DNA of 64,000 bases from an uncultured Thermomicrobiaceae bacterium (lineage in GTDB: Bacteria > Chloroflexota > Chloroflexia > Thermomicrobiales > Thermomicrobiaceae), in contig CALKCJ010000010.1 of assembly GCA_938082375.1 (NCBI GenBank), forward strand, positions 1-64,000, in the 5' to 3' direction. This document shows positions 1 to 11,996 of this stretch, one piece after another (positions within the stretch are counted from its first letter, which is position 1; each line of letters opens with the position of its first letter). A model generated the notes under the pieces. The model did no database searches. It saw only the letters and a program-made list of their open reading frames with translations, and was not told the origin of the DNA. The position numbers and the translations under genes are program-made.

Positions 1-207
1 ACTGTCGGAACGTGATCTTGTTCACGCGCTACAATGGCCGGAGTCGCGTTTCAAGCCCTCATAGGTACTGTCGGAACTGAGGGCTTGAAACGCGCGTCAG
101 CGAGTTTCTGCAGTTTCAAGCCCTCATAGGTACTGTCGGAACTTCCTCATCCATGAGGTGCTCCGGGCCGAGTGCGGGTTTCAAGCCCTCATAGGTACTG
201 TCGGAAC
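1..207 (-). CRISPR. End of a CRISPR array: three full repeats and one partial, three spacers
   Basis: On the plus strand the 30-bp repeat begins GTTTCAAGCCCTC and ends TACTGTCGGAAC. Full copies lie at 48-77, 113-142 and 178-207, with the last 11 bases of another at 1-11, so the array runs off the left edge. Spacers are 12-47 (36 bp), 78-112 and 143-177 (35 bp each). The reverse complement of the repeat ends in CTTGAAAC, which resembles the 8-nt 5' handle of type I/III crRNAs. I therefore infer transcription leftward on the minus strand, with the leader to the right of 207. No cas genes are in the window. Spacer 78-112 is unusual (see findings). Confidence 0.95.
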
Positions 208-773
208 CAACCAGAGCCGCACGGGGATCGCGATTTCGTCGCCACCAGTATAGTGGGAAATCCCAGGGCGCGCAAGCGCCTTCGGCGCCGCTCTCCGCGC
301 CAGCACGCGCATCTCGCCCCGCGGGCCCTGTGCGTCGACCCCCCGGGGTTTCTGCACGATTGGAGGTCGACGCACGCGCTCATCCTCGGCTGTCCAGGTC
401 GCCTCTGCCCCCGCGGCGACCGGCCTCCTCGCCAGGCCGCCCAGTCGATGCGCTGGACTCATCGGTTACTGCTTGGATGCTCGCACTCGGCCACGCAGGA
501 GCGCATCCGCCCTCCATGAGCTGTTACCTGCGTGCCGCCGTGCCGCGAAGCTGGGCGACGCTGTGCACTGCCGGGAAGGACGTGCACGAGGAGAGCACGA
601 ACTGGCGCCTGGTAGCAGGCCTACCCGCTCTGGCTTGGGTGGCCAAGCATCCGGACTACCTGCACCAGTCGTTCGCGCGGTGCATACCTCTGCCCCTGAT
701 CGGCGCCCGGGTGGGCCCGGCCCTCTGCCCCACACCCGCGCACGCGCGCACCGCGCGCACGGCGATGCGCGGC
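208..773. other. Intergenic stretch beside the CRISPR array, no gene seen
   Basis: This stretch of about 565 bp is GC-rich and contains open frames on both strands, but none has a ribosome-binding site, a recognisable motif or a natural protein composition (they are rich in R, P, A and H). If the array is transcribed leftward, its leader and promoter should lie just right of 207, but I see no AT-rich leader there. The short AT-richer patch around 248-262 is the only candidate. Confidence 0.5.
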
Positions 774-1856
774 TTAGAGCGTGAAGGGGACGTACTTGGC
801 CTGGCACGGTGCCCCTGCAGCGAGGTAAAGCCTCCCAGCAGTGAGGTCGACGACCAGGCTGGCGACGGTGCGCGCCCCCTGCTCGCGAGCCAGCTCCTCG
901 GTCGGTGCCGCGTGCGTGCAGACGCGTGCAGACGGAGCGCGGCCAGTTCGCGTGATCCCGTCGGATAGACTGCAGATCGCTGACGCTGAGCGCGCCGCTT
1001 CGCTCCTCGAGTAGGCGGTTCACCCGGTTGAGCCGGAGCTGCGAGTTGAGTGTGTCGCCCTCTTCGACCTCCCGCAGCTCCGACGCCAGCACATGGTTGG
1101 TATGGGCGAAGGGCCGGTTACCCGCATAGTGGAGAGCGAACCGCTGGCCAGTGACCTCGATGTCGTCGATCTCCCCTTCGCGCGTTGCGATCAGGTGGTT
1201 GTGGCCGTTCGCTCGCTCGGGCCGACAGGTTGCCCGGATCGCCTCTTCGAGCGTACGGACGCACGGGCGCGCAGCACTTCGCGCTAGGCGAGCAGCTTGG
1301 GAAAGCCCAGCTTCAGGTCAGAGGCGGTGAGCGCGTTCCCGGTCGAAGCGATCCCGGCGTCGTTGAAGCCCTGGTAGAGGAACAGGCCGGAAGAGGCGAA
1401 GGCGAGGAACGCTGGCTCGTGCTTCGGGCGAGCGCGCACGACGTACGGCTGCGGGTGTCGGCTGGGGCCGGCGTCCTCGTTGTGCGCCAGGAGCACCGAG
1501 CCCTCGCGCGTCGCAGCCGGTGGTACCGCGAGGCTGGTACAGGTGTCCTCGAACTGCAGGCGGCGGGCGAAGAATTGCGTCTCTTGCAGCGCATTGAGGC
1601 TGAACAGCACCTCGAGCGGCACGCCGGAGGCCGCGCTCATCCCTCGCAACTCGGCCACGCAGGCCGGTAGCGCCGGGTGAGCCTGCGCCAGGAGCCAGCG
1701 AGCGACCGCCAGCGCCCGATCCCATCCCACTGCCCGCTCGAGCGCCGAGCGGTGCCGCTCGGTCGCCGCCTGCAGGGTCTCCGACAAGGCGTAGCCGACG
1801 GCATACCCGATCTCGTCCGGTGTCCCCTCCGCGTCGATGGCGAGGATCTCGGCCAT
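774..1856 (-). pseudogene. C45-family (acyl-CoA:6-aminopenicillanate acyltransferase / carcinine hydrolase-like) N-terminal-nucleophile hydrolase, broken
   Basis: The reading frame starts at ATG 1856 behind GGGAGG and runs through an apparent nucleophile Cys in DTCTSLAV, then LLAHNEDAG, to a TAG at 1284-1286. Translation then continues in a second frame (RTLEEAIRATC, ANGHNHLIATREGEIDDIEV, FAHTNHVLASEL), and after about 933 in a third frame (TVASLVVDLTAGRLYLAA) ending at TAA 774. Joined, these give a collinear protein of about 360 aa, the usual family length. One frameshift coincides with an exact 10-bp tandem duplication (914-923 and 924-933); the other coincides with an imperfect 8-bp duplication near 1252-1267. 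It is the last gene of the uvrA-HNH-serS run. Family C45 enzymes self-cleave before Cys and act on amide bonds; the substrate here is unknown. Sequencing error is possible, but two duplications plus a stop favour real decay. Confidence 0.8.
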
Positions 1857-1900
1857 GCCTAACCTCCCAGCAGCGCCTCGACCAGCGCGAGAGCCGGGTA

Positions 1901-3208
1901 CTAGGAGACCGGACGCCGTGCCAGGCCGTACTCCGGCTGCAGGCCGATGACCTCCTGGCCCCCCATGTACGGCCGCAAGACCTCCGGGATGACGACGCTG
2001 CCGTCCGGCTGCTGGTAGTTCTCCATGATCGCGATCAGCGTGCGCGGCAGGGCCAACCCCGAGCCATTTAGTGTGTGTACGTATAGCGGCCGGGCACCCT
2101 CCGCCGGGCGGTAGCGGATGTTCGCGCGGCGGGCCTGGAAGTCGCGGAAGTTGGAGCAGGAAGAGACCTCCAGCCACTCCTGGCTGCCCGGCGCCCAGAC
2201 CTCGAGGTCGAACTTCTTGGCCGCAGTGAAGGAAAGGTCACCGGTGCATATCTGGACGACCCGGTAGGGCAGCTCCAGCCGCTGGAGCACGTCCTCGGCG
2301 TTGGCGAGCAGCGACATCAGCTCGTCGTCCGAGGTCTCCGGCTCGACGAACTTGACCATCTCGACCTTCTCGAACTGGTGGACGCGCTTGATGCCGCGCA
2401 CATCGCGCCCGGCCGAGACGCGCTCCTTGCGGAAGCAGGGGGTGTGGGCGACGAGGTAGATCGGCAGCACGCCCGGCGGCAGGATTTCGTCGCGGTAGAG
2501 GTTGGTCACCGGCACCTCGGCGGTCGGGATCAGCCAGAGGTCGGTCTCCTCGTCGTGGTAGAGGTTGTCGCCGAACTTGGGCAGGTTACCGGTACCGACC
2601 ATGGCTTCGCGCCGCACCAGGTCGGGCGGGTAGACCTCGAGGTAGCCGTGCTCGCGGACGTGCAGGTCGATCATCCAGGTGATCAGCGCCCGCTGCAGCC
2701 GCGCGAGATCGCCCCGCAGCACGTAGAAGCGCGAGCCGGAGATCTTGACGCCACGCGCGAAGTCGATCAGTCGCAGCTCCTCAGCGACCTCCCAGTGGGG
2801 CCGCACCGGAAAGTCGAACGTCCGCGGCTCGCCCCAGTGGCGGACAACCACGTTGGCGCTCTCGTCGGGGCCGACCGGCACGTCGGGGTCGGGCAGGTTG
2901 GGCACCTCGAGCAGGAGCTGGTTGAGCCGGGCCTCGAGCTGGGCCAGCTCGTCGTCGAGCTGCTCGATCCGGTCGCCGAGGGTTCGCATGGCGGCGATGG
3001 CCTGCTCGCGCTCCGGCCCGGCCGGCAGGCGGCCAATGCGTTTGGACTCGGCGTTGCGCTCGGCCTTGAGCCGCTCCACCTCGGCGATGAGCTGGCGACG
3101 CCGCTCGTCGAGCTCGAGAATAGCGTCGATCGGCGCTTCGGTATTGAGCTTGACGAGCGCTGCGCGGACGAGGTCGGTCTGCTCGCGGATCAGCCGGAGA
3201 TCAAGCAT
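1901..3208 (-). CDS. serS: Seryl-tRNA synthetase
   Basis: Class II aminoacyl-tRNA synthetase that charges tRNA-Ser in the cytoplasm. At 435 aa it has the usual length. Residues about 25-105 are a charged, Leu/Glu/Arg-rich antiparallel coiled coil, the tRNA-binding arm. The catalytic core shows motif 2 as [16 protein letters not shown] followed by HQFEKVE, and motif 3 as [20 protein letters not shown]. The motif 2 lead-in has RKE where most bacterial enzymes have RSE, a small variation. The gene lies 65 bp downstream of the HNH nuclease on the same strand. No T-box leader can be recognised upstream. Confidence 0.97.
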   Translation of the reverse strand: MLDLRLIREQTDLVRAALVKLNTEAPIDAILELDERRRQLIAEVERLKAERNAESKRIGRLPAGPEREQAIAAMRTLGDRIEQLDDELAQLEARLNQLLLEVPNLPDPDVPVGPDESANVVVRHWGEPRTFDFPVRPHWEVAEELRLIDFARGVKISGSRFYVLRGDLARLQRALITWMIDLHVREHGYLEVYPPDLVRREAMVGTGNLPKFGDNLYHDEETDLWLIPTAEVPVTNLYRDEILPPGVLPIYLVAHTPCFRKERVSAGRDVRGIKRVHQFEKVEMVKFVEPETSDDELMSLLANAEDVLQRLELPYRVVQICTGDLSFTAAKKFDLEVWAPGSQEWLEVSSCSNFRDFQARRANIRYRPAEGARPLYVHTLNGSGLALPRTLIAIMENYQQPDGSVVIPEVLRPYMGGQEVIGLQPEYGLARRPVS

Positions 3209-3273
3209 GTACTCCCTCCAGGTTCGACAACGAGCCGGGCGAGCAGCGCCGGCGGTGCCCGGCCGTTCCCCGT

Positions 3274-3876
3274 TTATCGACTGCTCAGGTGGTGGATGTC
3301 AAGCTGGGGCAGGAACTTGAGCCACGACTCGTGCAGGTGCGAGCCGAGCGCCCGCTCGATGGTGTAGTAGCGCCCCGGCCTGGGCTCGAAGGGCTGGCGA
3401 AGGAGCCGCATGCGCGCTTCGGCCAGCGACTTGCCCCCCTTGCGGTGGTTGCAGGCGCGGCAGGCGCTGACCACGTTTTCCCAGGTATGGGAACCGCCTC
3501 GCGAGCGTGGTACCACGTGGTCGATCGTCAGGTCGCTCGTGCGCGTGCCGCAGTACTGGCACGTGTAGTTGTCGCGCGCGAAGACCTCCCGCCGGCAGAG
3601 CTTCACCCGCGGCTGTGGTCGCCGGATGAGGTAGATCAGCCGGATGACCGCAGGCGCCGGGAACCGGGCCTGGGCCGAGGCCAGCTCGTGCTCGTAGGCT
3701 TCCAACAGCTCGGCCTTGCCGGCCAGCAGCAGCACGATGGCCCGGCGCACGCTCGAGATATGCAACGGCTCGTAGTTCTGGTTCAGCACGAGGACAGGGT
3801 AGTGCCCGTTCAGGCGGTACCCGTTCTGGTGGCCGTTCTGCTGGGGTTGGCCAGGTTCGCTCTCGTTCAACGTCAT
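3274..3876 (-). CDS. HNH endonuclease family protein
   Basis: A 200-aa protein with an HNH/zinc core at residues about 100-150. CQYCG (C106, C109) and CRACNHRKG (C139, C142) form the zinc-binding cysteine pairs around the catalytic [13 protein letters not shown] (D119, H120), with the middle Asn in TWENVV. The N-terminal 25 residues are Gln/Asn/Gly-rich and probably disordered; the segment [16 protein letters not shown] is typical of this widespread chromosomal HNH family. It sits between uvrA and serS, not in a mobile element, so a housekeeping DNA-repair or processing role seems likelier than a homing function, although the natural substrate is unknown. Confidence 0.85.
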   Translation of the reverse strand: MTLNESEPGQPQQNGHQNGYRLNGHYPVLVLNQNYEPLHISSVRRAIVLLLAGKAELLEAYEHELASAQARFPAPAVIRLIYLIRRPQPRVKLCRREVFARDNYTCQYCGTRTSDLTIDHVVPRSRGGSHTWENVVSACRACNHRKGGKSLAEARMRLLRQPFEPRPGRYYTIERALGSHLHESWLKFLPQLDIHHLSSR

Positions 3877-4003
3877 GCCCTGCCTGCGCGTCGGTCTCGC
3901 GTTCGTTCCTCGCGTTCCGACCCAATCATAGCAACGGCCTCTTCACCTCTGCCACTCTGCCAGCCGCCCTCGTAGCAGCGAGTCGTGTTGTCATCTCGTG
4001 TCG

Positions 4004-6898
<2,895 letters not shown>

Positions 6899-6947
6899 GC
6901 GGGCTCCGTTCCCCCTACCCTCGCGGTGTCCGGACAGACACACGGCA

Positions 6948-6953
6948 ATTCTA
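6948..6953 (-). promoter_or_regulatory. Probable -10 box of uvrA
   Basis: On the minus strand the sequence reads TAGAAT, about 50 bp before the uvrA ATG. The -35 region is weak (a TTCGGC at 19 bp spacing), which would suit a promoter whose -35 zone is partly covered by the adjacent LexA-like box. Confidence 0.45.
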
Positions 6954-6974
6954 GCAGCGTCGCCGAGTGCGTGC

Positions 6975-6988
6975 CGAACACCTGTGCG
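6975..6988. promoter_or_regulatory. LexA (SOS) box-like site upstream of uvrA
   Basis: On the minus strand the site is CGCACAGGTGTTCG. Compared with the Gram-positive type SOS box CGAACRNRYGTTYG it has one mismatch in the 13 specified positions. It overlaps the expected -35 region of the putative uvrA promoter. uvrA is a classic SOS gene in many bacteria, so control by LexA is plausible but inferred. Confidence 0.55.
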
Positions 6989-7105
6989 GGTTTGACAGAA
7001 AGGCACCGGCGAGTCAGGAGTTCGCTGTGGCCCCGAACCGCTCGAGCTGCCAGCGTGGGAGACCGAGCTCACCGTTTCTCGCCAGCGCTCGATACAATCC
7101 AGGGC

Positions 7106-7888
7106 ATGGAACAGATGCGCGACCCTTACGCTGTGATCGCCGAGTATTACGACCTCGAGTTCAACGCCTTCACTGAGGATGTCGACCTCTACCTGGCTTT
7201 TGCCCGCCGTACCGGCTCGCCGGTGCTGGAGCTGGGCTGCGGTACCGGCCGCCTGCTCGTGCCGCTGGCGCGGGCTGGCTTTCAGGTCGAGGGTGTGGAT
7301 CGCTCGGCGGCTATGTTGGCGCGAGCGACTGAGCGGCTGGCGCGGGAAGGGCTCAGCCACGTGCGGTTGTACCAGGCCGATCTCACCGTACCCCACTCGC
7401 TCCGAGGACTCCCTGAACACCACTACAGCCTGGCCCTCCTGGCTGTGAACGGCTTCCTGCACCTGCCCACTCGCGCTGCCCAACAGGCTGCCCTGGCCCA
7501 GATCCGCCAGGTGCTCCGTCCAGGCGGGCTGTTGCTGCTCGACGTGCTCCACCCCACTCCGGCGCAGCTCGAGGGCTGGGAAGGCCACCTGCTCCACGAC
7601 GGCGCCTGGACGCTCCCGGACGGGAGCCGGCTCGACCGCTTCTCGGCGCATCGGGTCTCGCTGGTTGAACAGACGATCGAGACCCGGCTCTTCTACGACC
7701 GCCGCCGTCCCGATGGCACACTCGCCCGCGATACGGCCACCTACACGCTCCGCTACGTGCACCGCTTCGAGCTGGAGCTGCTCCTCGAGGGGGCCGGCTT
7801 CGCGGTGGAGGCGATCTACGGCTCGTACCAGCTCGACCCGCTGGGAGACGACAGCCCGCTGATGTTCGTCGTCGCACAGCGGGCTTGA
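7106..7888 (+). CDS. Class I SAM-dependent methyltransferase
   Basis: A 260-aa soluble protein with the SAM-binding motif [13 protein letters not shown] (residues 40-51) and the post-motif acidic strand [11 protein letters not shown], then [18 protein letters not shown] as motif III. The second half (about 150-260) is a beta-rich cap ending LMFVVAQRA. The substrate is not recognisable. I start at ATG 7106 ([16 protein letters not shown]). A TACAAT hexamer at 7093-7098 lies only 7 bp before this ATG, so the mRNA may be leaderless; no Shine-Dalgarno sequence is present. It is divergent from uvrA. Confidence 0.85.
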   Translation: MEQMRDPYAVIAEYYDLEFNAFTEDVDLYLAFARRTGSPVLELGCGTGRLLVPLARAGFQVEGVDRSAAMLARATERLAREGLSHVRLYQADLTVPHSLRGLPEHHYSLALLAVNGFLHLPTRAAQQAALAQIRQVLRPGGLLLLDVLHPTPAQLEGWEGHLLHDGAWTLPDGSRLDRFSAHRVSLVEQTIETRLFYDRRRPDGTLARDTATYTLRYVHRFELELLLEGAGFAVEAIYGSYQLDPLGDDSPLMFVVAQRA

Positions 7889-7903
7889 GGCCGCTGCTCT
7901 TGT

Positions 7904-7909
7904 TATACT
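7904..7909 (+). promoter_or_regulatory. Probable -10 box for the epimerase-like gene and aroA
   Basis: The hexamer TATACT, inside TTGTTATACTGACA, lies about 70 bp before the GTG of the downstream gene. No convincing -35 was found at 16-18 bp. The predicted leader of about 60 nt has no obvious structure. Confidence 0.4.
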
Positions 7910-7978
7910 GACAGGTCGCTGCCGCCAGTGACGGCGGGGTCGATTGGCAGCATCTGGAGAGGCTGCGGGAGGGCAAGC

Positions 7979-8434
7979 GTGATCCACGGCGTGGAGATCA
8001 AGCGGTTGGTCACGCACGTGGACGAGCGCGGGTCGTTGACCGAGCTGATCCGCTGTGACGACCCGTTCTTCGAAAAGTTCGGCCAGTGCTACGTGTCCGT
8101 TTCCTACCCCGGTGTGATCCGTGCCTGGCACTGGCACCGGAAACAGACCGACTACTTCACCTGCGTGCGCGGGATGATCAAGGTGCCGCTCTTCGACTTG
8201 CGGCCGGAGTCGCCGACCTACCGCGAACTCAACGAATTCTTCATCGGCGATGACAACCGGATTGTGCTCAAGATCCCGCCAGGGGTAGCGCATGGGTTCA
8301 AGAACATCGGCACCGAACCTTGCTACTTGCTCAACTTTCCGACCGAGCCCTACGACCCGGACGATCCCGACGAGTTCCGGCTGCCCTACGACACCCCAGA
8401 AATCCCTTACTCCTGGGAGATCCGTTACCGCTAG
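7979..8434 (+). CDS. dTDP-4-dehydrorhamnose 3,5-epimerase-like cupin protein
   Basis: A 151-aa RmlC-type cupin. The pattern DERGSLTEL, then [20 protein letters not shown], then [13 protein letters not shown] matches the double-stranded beta-helix fold of the epimerase family, including the catalytic-type His in WHWHRK and the late GVAHGF. It ends in [10 protein letters not shown], as many family members do. The start chosen is GTG 7979, five bases after GGGAGGG (7967-7973); upstream codons in frame have no ribosome-binding site. Its stop codon overlaps the ribosome-binding site of aroA, so the two are probably co-transcribed. No other rhamnose pathway gene is nearby, so the true substrate is uncertain. 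Confidence 0.85.
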   Translation: MIHGVEIKRLVTHVDERGSLTELIRCDDPFFEKFGQCYVSVSYPGVIRAWHWHRKQTDYFTCVRGMIKVPLFDLRPESPTYRELNEFFIGDDNRIVLKIPPGVAHGFKNIGTEPCYLLNFPTEPYDPDDPDEFRLPYDTPEIPYSWEIRYR

Positions 8435-8442
8435 GAGTGCCG

Positions 8443-9747
8443 ATGCCGAGCGCTCGCGTCTACCCGCCGACGATGACGATCGAGCCGGTCACCAGCCCGG
8501 TGGAGGCCGAGGTCACGCTACCCGGCTCGAAGAGCTACACGAACCGCGCGCTGGTGCTGGCGGCGCTCGCCGAGGGAACGTCGACACTCCGCGCCGCCCT
8601 CTTCAGCCAGGACACCGCCGTGATGGCCGATTCGCTGCGGCGGCTTGGCATCCCGGTCAGTGACGATCCCGCCGGGCTGGTGTTTACCGTGGAGGGCAAA
8701 GGGGGCACCATCCCGGCGACTCACGCGGAGTGCTTCGTCGGCAACTCCGGCACCACTGCCCGGTTCCTCACCGCCGTGCTGGCGCTCGGCCAGGGAGAGT
8801 ACCTGCTCGACGGCGTACCGCGGATGCGCCAGCGACCGATCCAGCCGCTCCTCGACGCCCTCTGCCAGCTCGGGGTCGACGCCCGCTCGGTGCTGGGAAA
8901 CGGCTGCCCGCCAGTACGTGTGCGTGCGAGTGGTCTGGCCGGCGGCAAAGTCCGGCTGCTCGGCCACCTGAGCAGCCAGTACCTGAGCGCCCTCCTGATG
9001 GTCGGGCCCTGTACCCACGAGGGCCTGGAGATCGAGATCGAGGGCGAGCTCGTCTCCAAGCCGTACGTCGACCTCACCGTCCAGGCCATGCAGGCGTTCG
9101 GCGCGAGCGTCCAGTGCGAGGGCTACCGGCGCTTCGTTGTCCCGGGTGGACAACGGTACCGCGCGCGAGATTACACCGTCGAGCCGGACGCGTCGGCAGC
9201 GTCCTACTTCTTCGCGCTGGCCGCCGTGACCGGAGGGCGTGTGCGTGTCCACAACCTGGGCCTCGGCTCGGCGCAGGGTGACGTGCGGTTCGTCGACGTG
9301 CTCGAACGGATGGGGTGCCGGGTGCACCGCGAGATCGGCTCGATTACGGTCCAGGGGCCGCCCCGGCTGCGCGGCGTCGAGGTCGACATGAACGCCATCT
9401 CGGACACTGTCCAGACCCTGGCCGCCATCGCGCCACTGGCCAGCGGCCCGGTCGTGATCGGCAACGTGGCGCACATCCGCCACAAGGAGACCGACCGGAT
9501 CCGTGCGCTGGCCACCGAGCTGCGGCGGCTGGGCGTGGCCGTCGACGAGTTCCCGGACGGGCTCGCTATCTACCCCTCGCCTGTCCGTCCCGGCCAGGTT
9601 CAGACGTACGACGACCACCGGATGGCGATGAGCTTCGCCGTGCTCGGCTGCCGGGTGCCGGGGATCACGATCGAGAACCCCGGCTGCGTGGCCAAGACGT
9701 TCCCGGACTTCTTCGAGCAGCTTGCCGCCGCGCTCGGCCGCGCCTAA
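8443..9747 (+). CDS. aroA: 3-phosphoshikimate 1-carboxyvinyltransferase (EPSP synthase)
   Basis: Sixth step of the shikimate pathway: shikimate-3-phosphate plus PEP gives EPSP. The 434-aa protein carries [18 protein letters not shown] (catalytic Lys30 region), the [13 protein letters not shown]/substrate loop, [25 protein letters not shown], and the C-terminal signature [20 protein letters not shown] followed by [12 protein letters not shown]. The start at ATG 8443 follows AGGAG overlapping the previous stop codon. aroC, the next enzyme of the pathway, is immediately downstream but convergent (52 bp between stops). Confidence 0.97.
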   Translation: MPSARVYPPTMTIEPVTSPVEAEVTLPGSKSYTNRALVLAALAEGTSTLRAALFSQDTAVMADSLRRLGIPVSDDPAGLVFTVEGKGGTIPATHAECFVGNSGTTARFLTAVLALGQGEYLLDGVPRMRQRPIQPLLDALCQLGVDARSVLGNGCPPVRVRASGLAGGKVRLLGHLSSQYLSALLMVGPCTHEGLEIEIEGELVSKPYVDLTVQAMQAFGASVQCEGYRRFVVPGGQRYRARDYTVEPDASAASYFFALAAVTGGRVRVHNLGLGSAQGDVRFVDVLERMGCRVHREIGSITVQGPPRLRGVEVDMNAISDTVQTLAAIAPLASGPVVIGNVAHIRHKETDRIRALATELRRLGVAVDEFPDGLAIYPSPVRPGQVQTYDDHRMAMSFAVLGCRVPGITIENPGCVAKTFPDFFEQLAAALGRA

Positions 9748-9799
9748 GCGACGGCCCCTTACTCTGGTGCGCGAGCCAGCGCGCCCCTGGCCGGTGGAG

Positions 9800-10867
9800 C
9801 TAGATCCGCGCCGCGCGGTTGAGGAGATAGAAGTCTGCCAGCACCAGAAGGAGCATCGCCTCAGCCACCGGCACCACACGCGGGCAGATCGAGGGGTCGT
9901 GCCGCCCTTCGACCGTGATCACCCGCTCGTTGCCGTGGATATCGACGGTCCGTTGCGGGCGTGCCACCGAGGAGGTCGGCTTCACCGCCAGCCGGACGAC
10001 GATCTGCTCTCCGTTCGAGATGCCGCCGAGCATGCCGCCGGCGTGGTTCGAGACCGTCCGCACCCGGCCGTCCTCGAGGCAGAACTCGTCGTTGTGCTCG
10101 TGTCCGCGCAGGCGGGTGGCAGCGAACCCCTCGCCGATCTCGACGCCTTTGACCGCCGGGATGCCCAGCATCGCATAGCCGATCACCGCGTCGAGCTTGT
10201 CCATTGTGGGCTCGCCCAGACCGGGCGGCACGTTATCGGCCCGCACCTCGACGATCCCACCGACGCTGTCCTGCTGCTCCTTGGCTTCCAGGATAGCCGC
10301 GACCATCTTCTCGGCCGCCACGGGATCGGGACAGCGCACGAGGTTACGGTCGATCTCCGCCCGATCGAACGTCTCCATCCGGATACCGGCGAGCTCGCGC
10401 ACGAAACCGTAGACCTCGATGCCAGCGACGGTGCGGAGGAGCTGGCGGGCCACCGCTCCGGCCGCCACCCGGCCCCAGGTCTCGCGTGCGCTCGAGCGCC
10501 CGCCGCCGCGGTGATCGCGGTGCCCGTACTTGGCCCAGTAGGTGTAGTCCGCGTGGCCGGGGCGGAACACGTCGCGCAGGGGCTCGTACTTGCTCGAGTC
10601 GGCGTCGGCGTTGTAGGTGATCAAGGAGATCGGCGCGCCGGTCGTCTTCCCCTCGAAGACGCCAGAGAGAATCGTGACCCGGTCTTGCTCCTGGCGCGGC
10701 GAGGTCACTTTGCTCTGACCCACCCGGCGCCGATCGAGGTCGCGCTGGATCAGCTCCTGCGAGATCTCCAGCCCAGCCGGGCACCCATCGATGACGACTC
10801 CAATCGCTGGGCCGTGCGACTCGCCCCAGGTCGTGATCCGGAACAGACGGCCGAATGTGCTCCCCAT
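9800..10867 (-). CDS. aroC: Chorismate synthase
   Basis: Converts EPSP to chorismate using reduced FMN, the last step of the shikimate pathway. The 355-aa protein shows the family signatures [19 protein letters not shown] near the N terminus, [18 protein letters not shown] in the middle and [18 protein letters not shown] toward the C terminus. The length is typical. It faces aroA tail to tail, and the two stops are 52 bp apart with only a weak hairpin between them. Confidence 0.97.
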   Translation of the reverse strand: MGSTFGRLFRITTWGESHGPAIGVVIDGCPAGLEISQELIQRDLDRRRVGQSKVTSPRQEQDRVTILSGVFEGKTTGAPISLITYNADADSSKYEPLRDVFRPGHADYTYWAKYGHRDHRGGGRSSARETWGRVAAGAVARQLLRTVAGIEVYGFVRELAGIRMETFDRAEIDRNLVRCPDPVAAEKMVAAILEAKEQQDSVGGIVEVRADNVPPGLGEPTMDKLDAVIGYAMLGIPAVKGVEIGEGFAATRLRGHEHNDEFCLEDGRVRTVSNHAGGMLGGISNGEQIVVRLAVKPTSSVARPQRTVDIHGNERVITVEGRHDPSICPRVVPVAEAMLLLVLADFYLLNRAARI

Positions 10868-11010
10868 GCTTCGCCTCCACCCACGCGGCTCGGCTTCAAT
10901 GCGCGGCGTCCACCGCGGCGCCGAAGATCAGGACGGTTGGGCCCCGCCACCCAGCAGGGGGCGCGAGGCCGAAGATGGCCGGTACGAGCCAGGGATGCCA
11001 CGCCCCGCGG

Positions 11011-11862
11011 TCATTCGAGCGGCACCGGATCCCCGAGCCAGCGGCCGTAGATATCGTAATCGAACGCGGGAGCCCGGCGAAAACCGAACCGCTCGTACAT
11101 GCGGCGGCTCCGCACGTTACGCGCCTGGGTACTCAACGCCACCCGCCGCGCGCCCCGGCTGCCGAGTACCTGTACCGCCCATTCGAGCGACTCGCGGCCG
11201 TATCCCTGGCCCTGGTCAGCAGGCGCTACCGCCAGACGATCGAGGTGCCCCCAGCCGCGCATCCTAGTGACACCGACGTAGCTCACGGCTCGACCGTGCT
11301 GATCGCGGCCGAGGTAGACGTCCACCCGTGGGTCGCTGAGGTACTCCGCGAACTCCTCCTCGCTGTTCCACCACAGCCAGGAGAACGCCTGATGATCAAG
11401 CTCCCGCAATTCGCCCAGCACGAACGGATCATCGCGAGTCACGCGCTCGTAGCGCAGCCGGCCAGTGCCCCTAGGCAGGCTGAAGATCACCGCCTCGTAG
11501 ACGAGGATCTGCTCGAGCAGAATCATCTGCGCCTCGGCGTAGAAGAGGGGACTCCGCCGCTCCTGTTGCTCGGTGATGACCACCAGTCGCTTCCCCTGGG
11601 CTGCCGCCGCTTCGGCCAGGTGATCGATCAGCCGCACGGTGTTCGGACCGGTCGTCACCTCGAGGATGGCGACCACCTCATCGCGATGCCGCCAGCGCCC
11701 GGCAACCAGGTATTCGCCAGTGTGGGGCATCCACTGTGAGAGCCCCGGTGCTTCGGCCACCACCTGCGCCAGATCCTGCTGGCTGTAGCGACTTGCCCAC
11801 TTGAGGCGCACACGGTGGACATCGGCGACTTCGAGCGGCACGACGAGGCTATGCGTAGTCAC
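11011..11862 (-). CDS. GNAT-family N-acetyltransferase with an extra N-terminal domain
   Basis: A 283-aa protein. The N-terminal half (1-130) is an alpha/beta region of unknown role. The C-terminal half (about 135-275) is a GNAT domain with the acetyl-CoA pyrophosphate loop LDRLAVAPADQGQGYGRESL and the late motif TQARNVRSRRMYERFGFRR. It starts with GTG 11862 behind AGGGAGAG at good spacing. There is no operon partner: aroC lies downstream on the same strand after 143 bp of sequence in which I see nothing definite. The substrate is unknown. Confidence 0.8.
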   Translation of the reverse strand: MTTHSLVVPLEVADVHRVRLKWASRYSQQDLAQVVAEAPGLSQWMPHTGEYLVAGRWRHRDEVVAILEVTTGPNTVRLIDHLAEAAAAQGKRLVVITEQQERRSPLFYAEAQMILLEQILVYEAVIFSLPRGTGRLRYERVTRDDPFVLGELRELDHQAFSWLWWNSEEEFAEYLSDPRVDVYLGRDQHGRAVSYVGVTRMRGWGHLDRLAVAPADQGQGYGRESLEWAVQVLGSRGARRVALSTQARNVRSRRMYERFGFRRAPAFDYDIYGRWLGDPVPLE

Positions 11863-11996
11863 GCTCGCGCTCTCCCTGGAGCTGATCCCGGTCGTCCGTT
11901 CGCGACGGCTCGAGCACGGCGACCCTCAACCCCGTCCCCCGTGAGGCCGGGTGACTACCAGATCTCCGAAGCCACAGCGCTGGCGAAGCACTTGTC

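Noticed and set aside
330-968. 212-aa plus-strand ORF in the region after the CRISPR array
   Set aside because: No ribosome-binding site, Arg/Pro/Ala/His-rich composition, and it overlaps the real C45 pseudogene on the other strand.
6899-8293. Open minus-strand frame that would make UvrA 1429 aa long
   Set aside because: UvrA N terminus is [16 protein letters not shown] at 6898; the extension lacks UvrA homology and overlaps plus-strand methyltransferase and epimerase genes.
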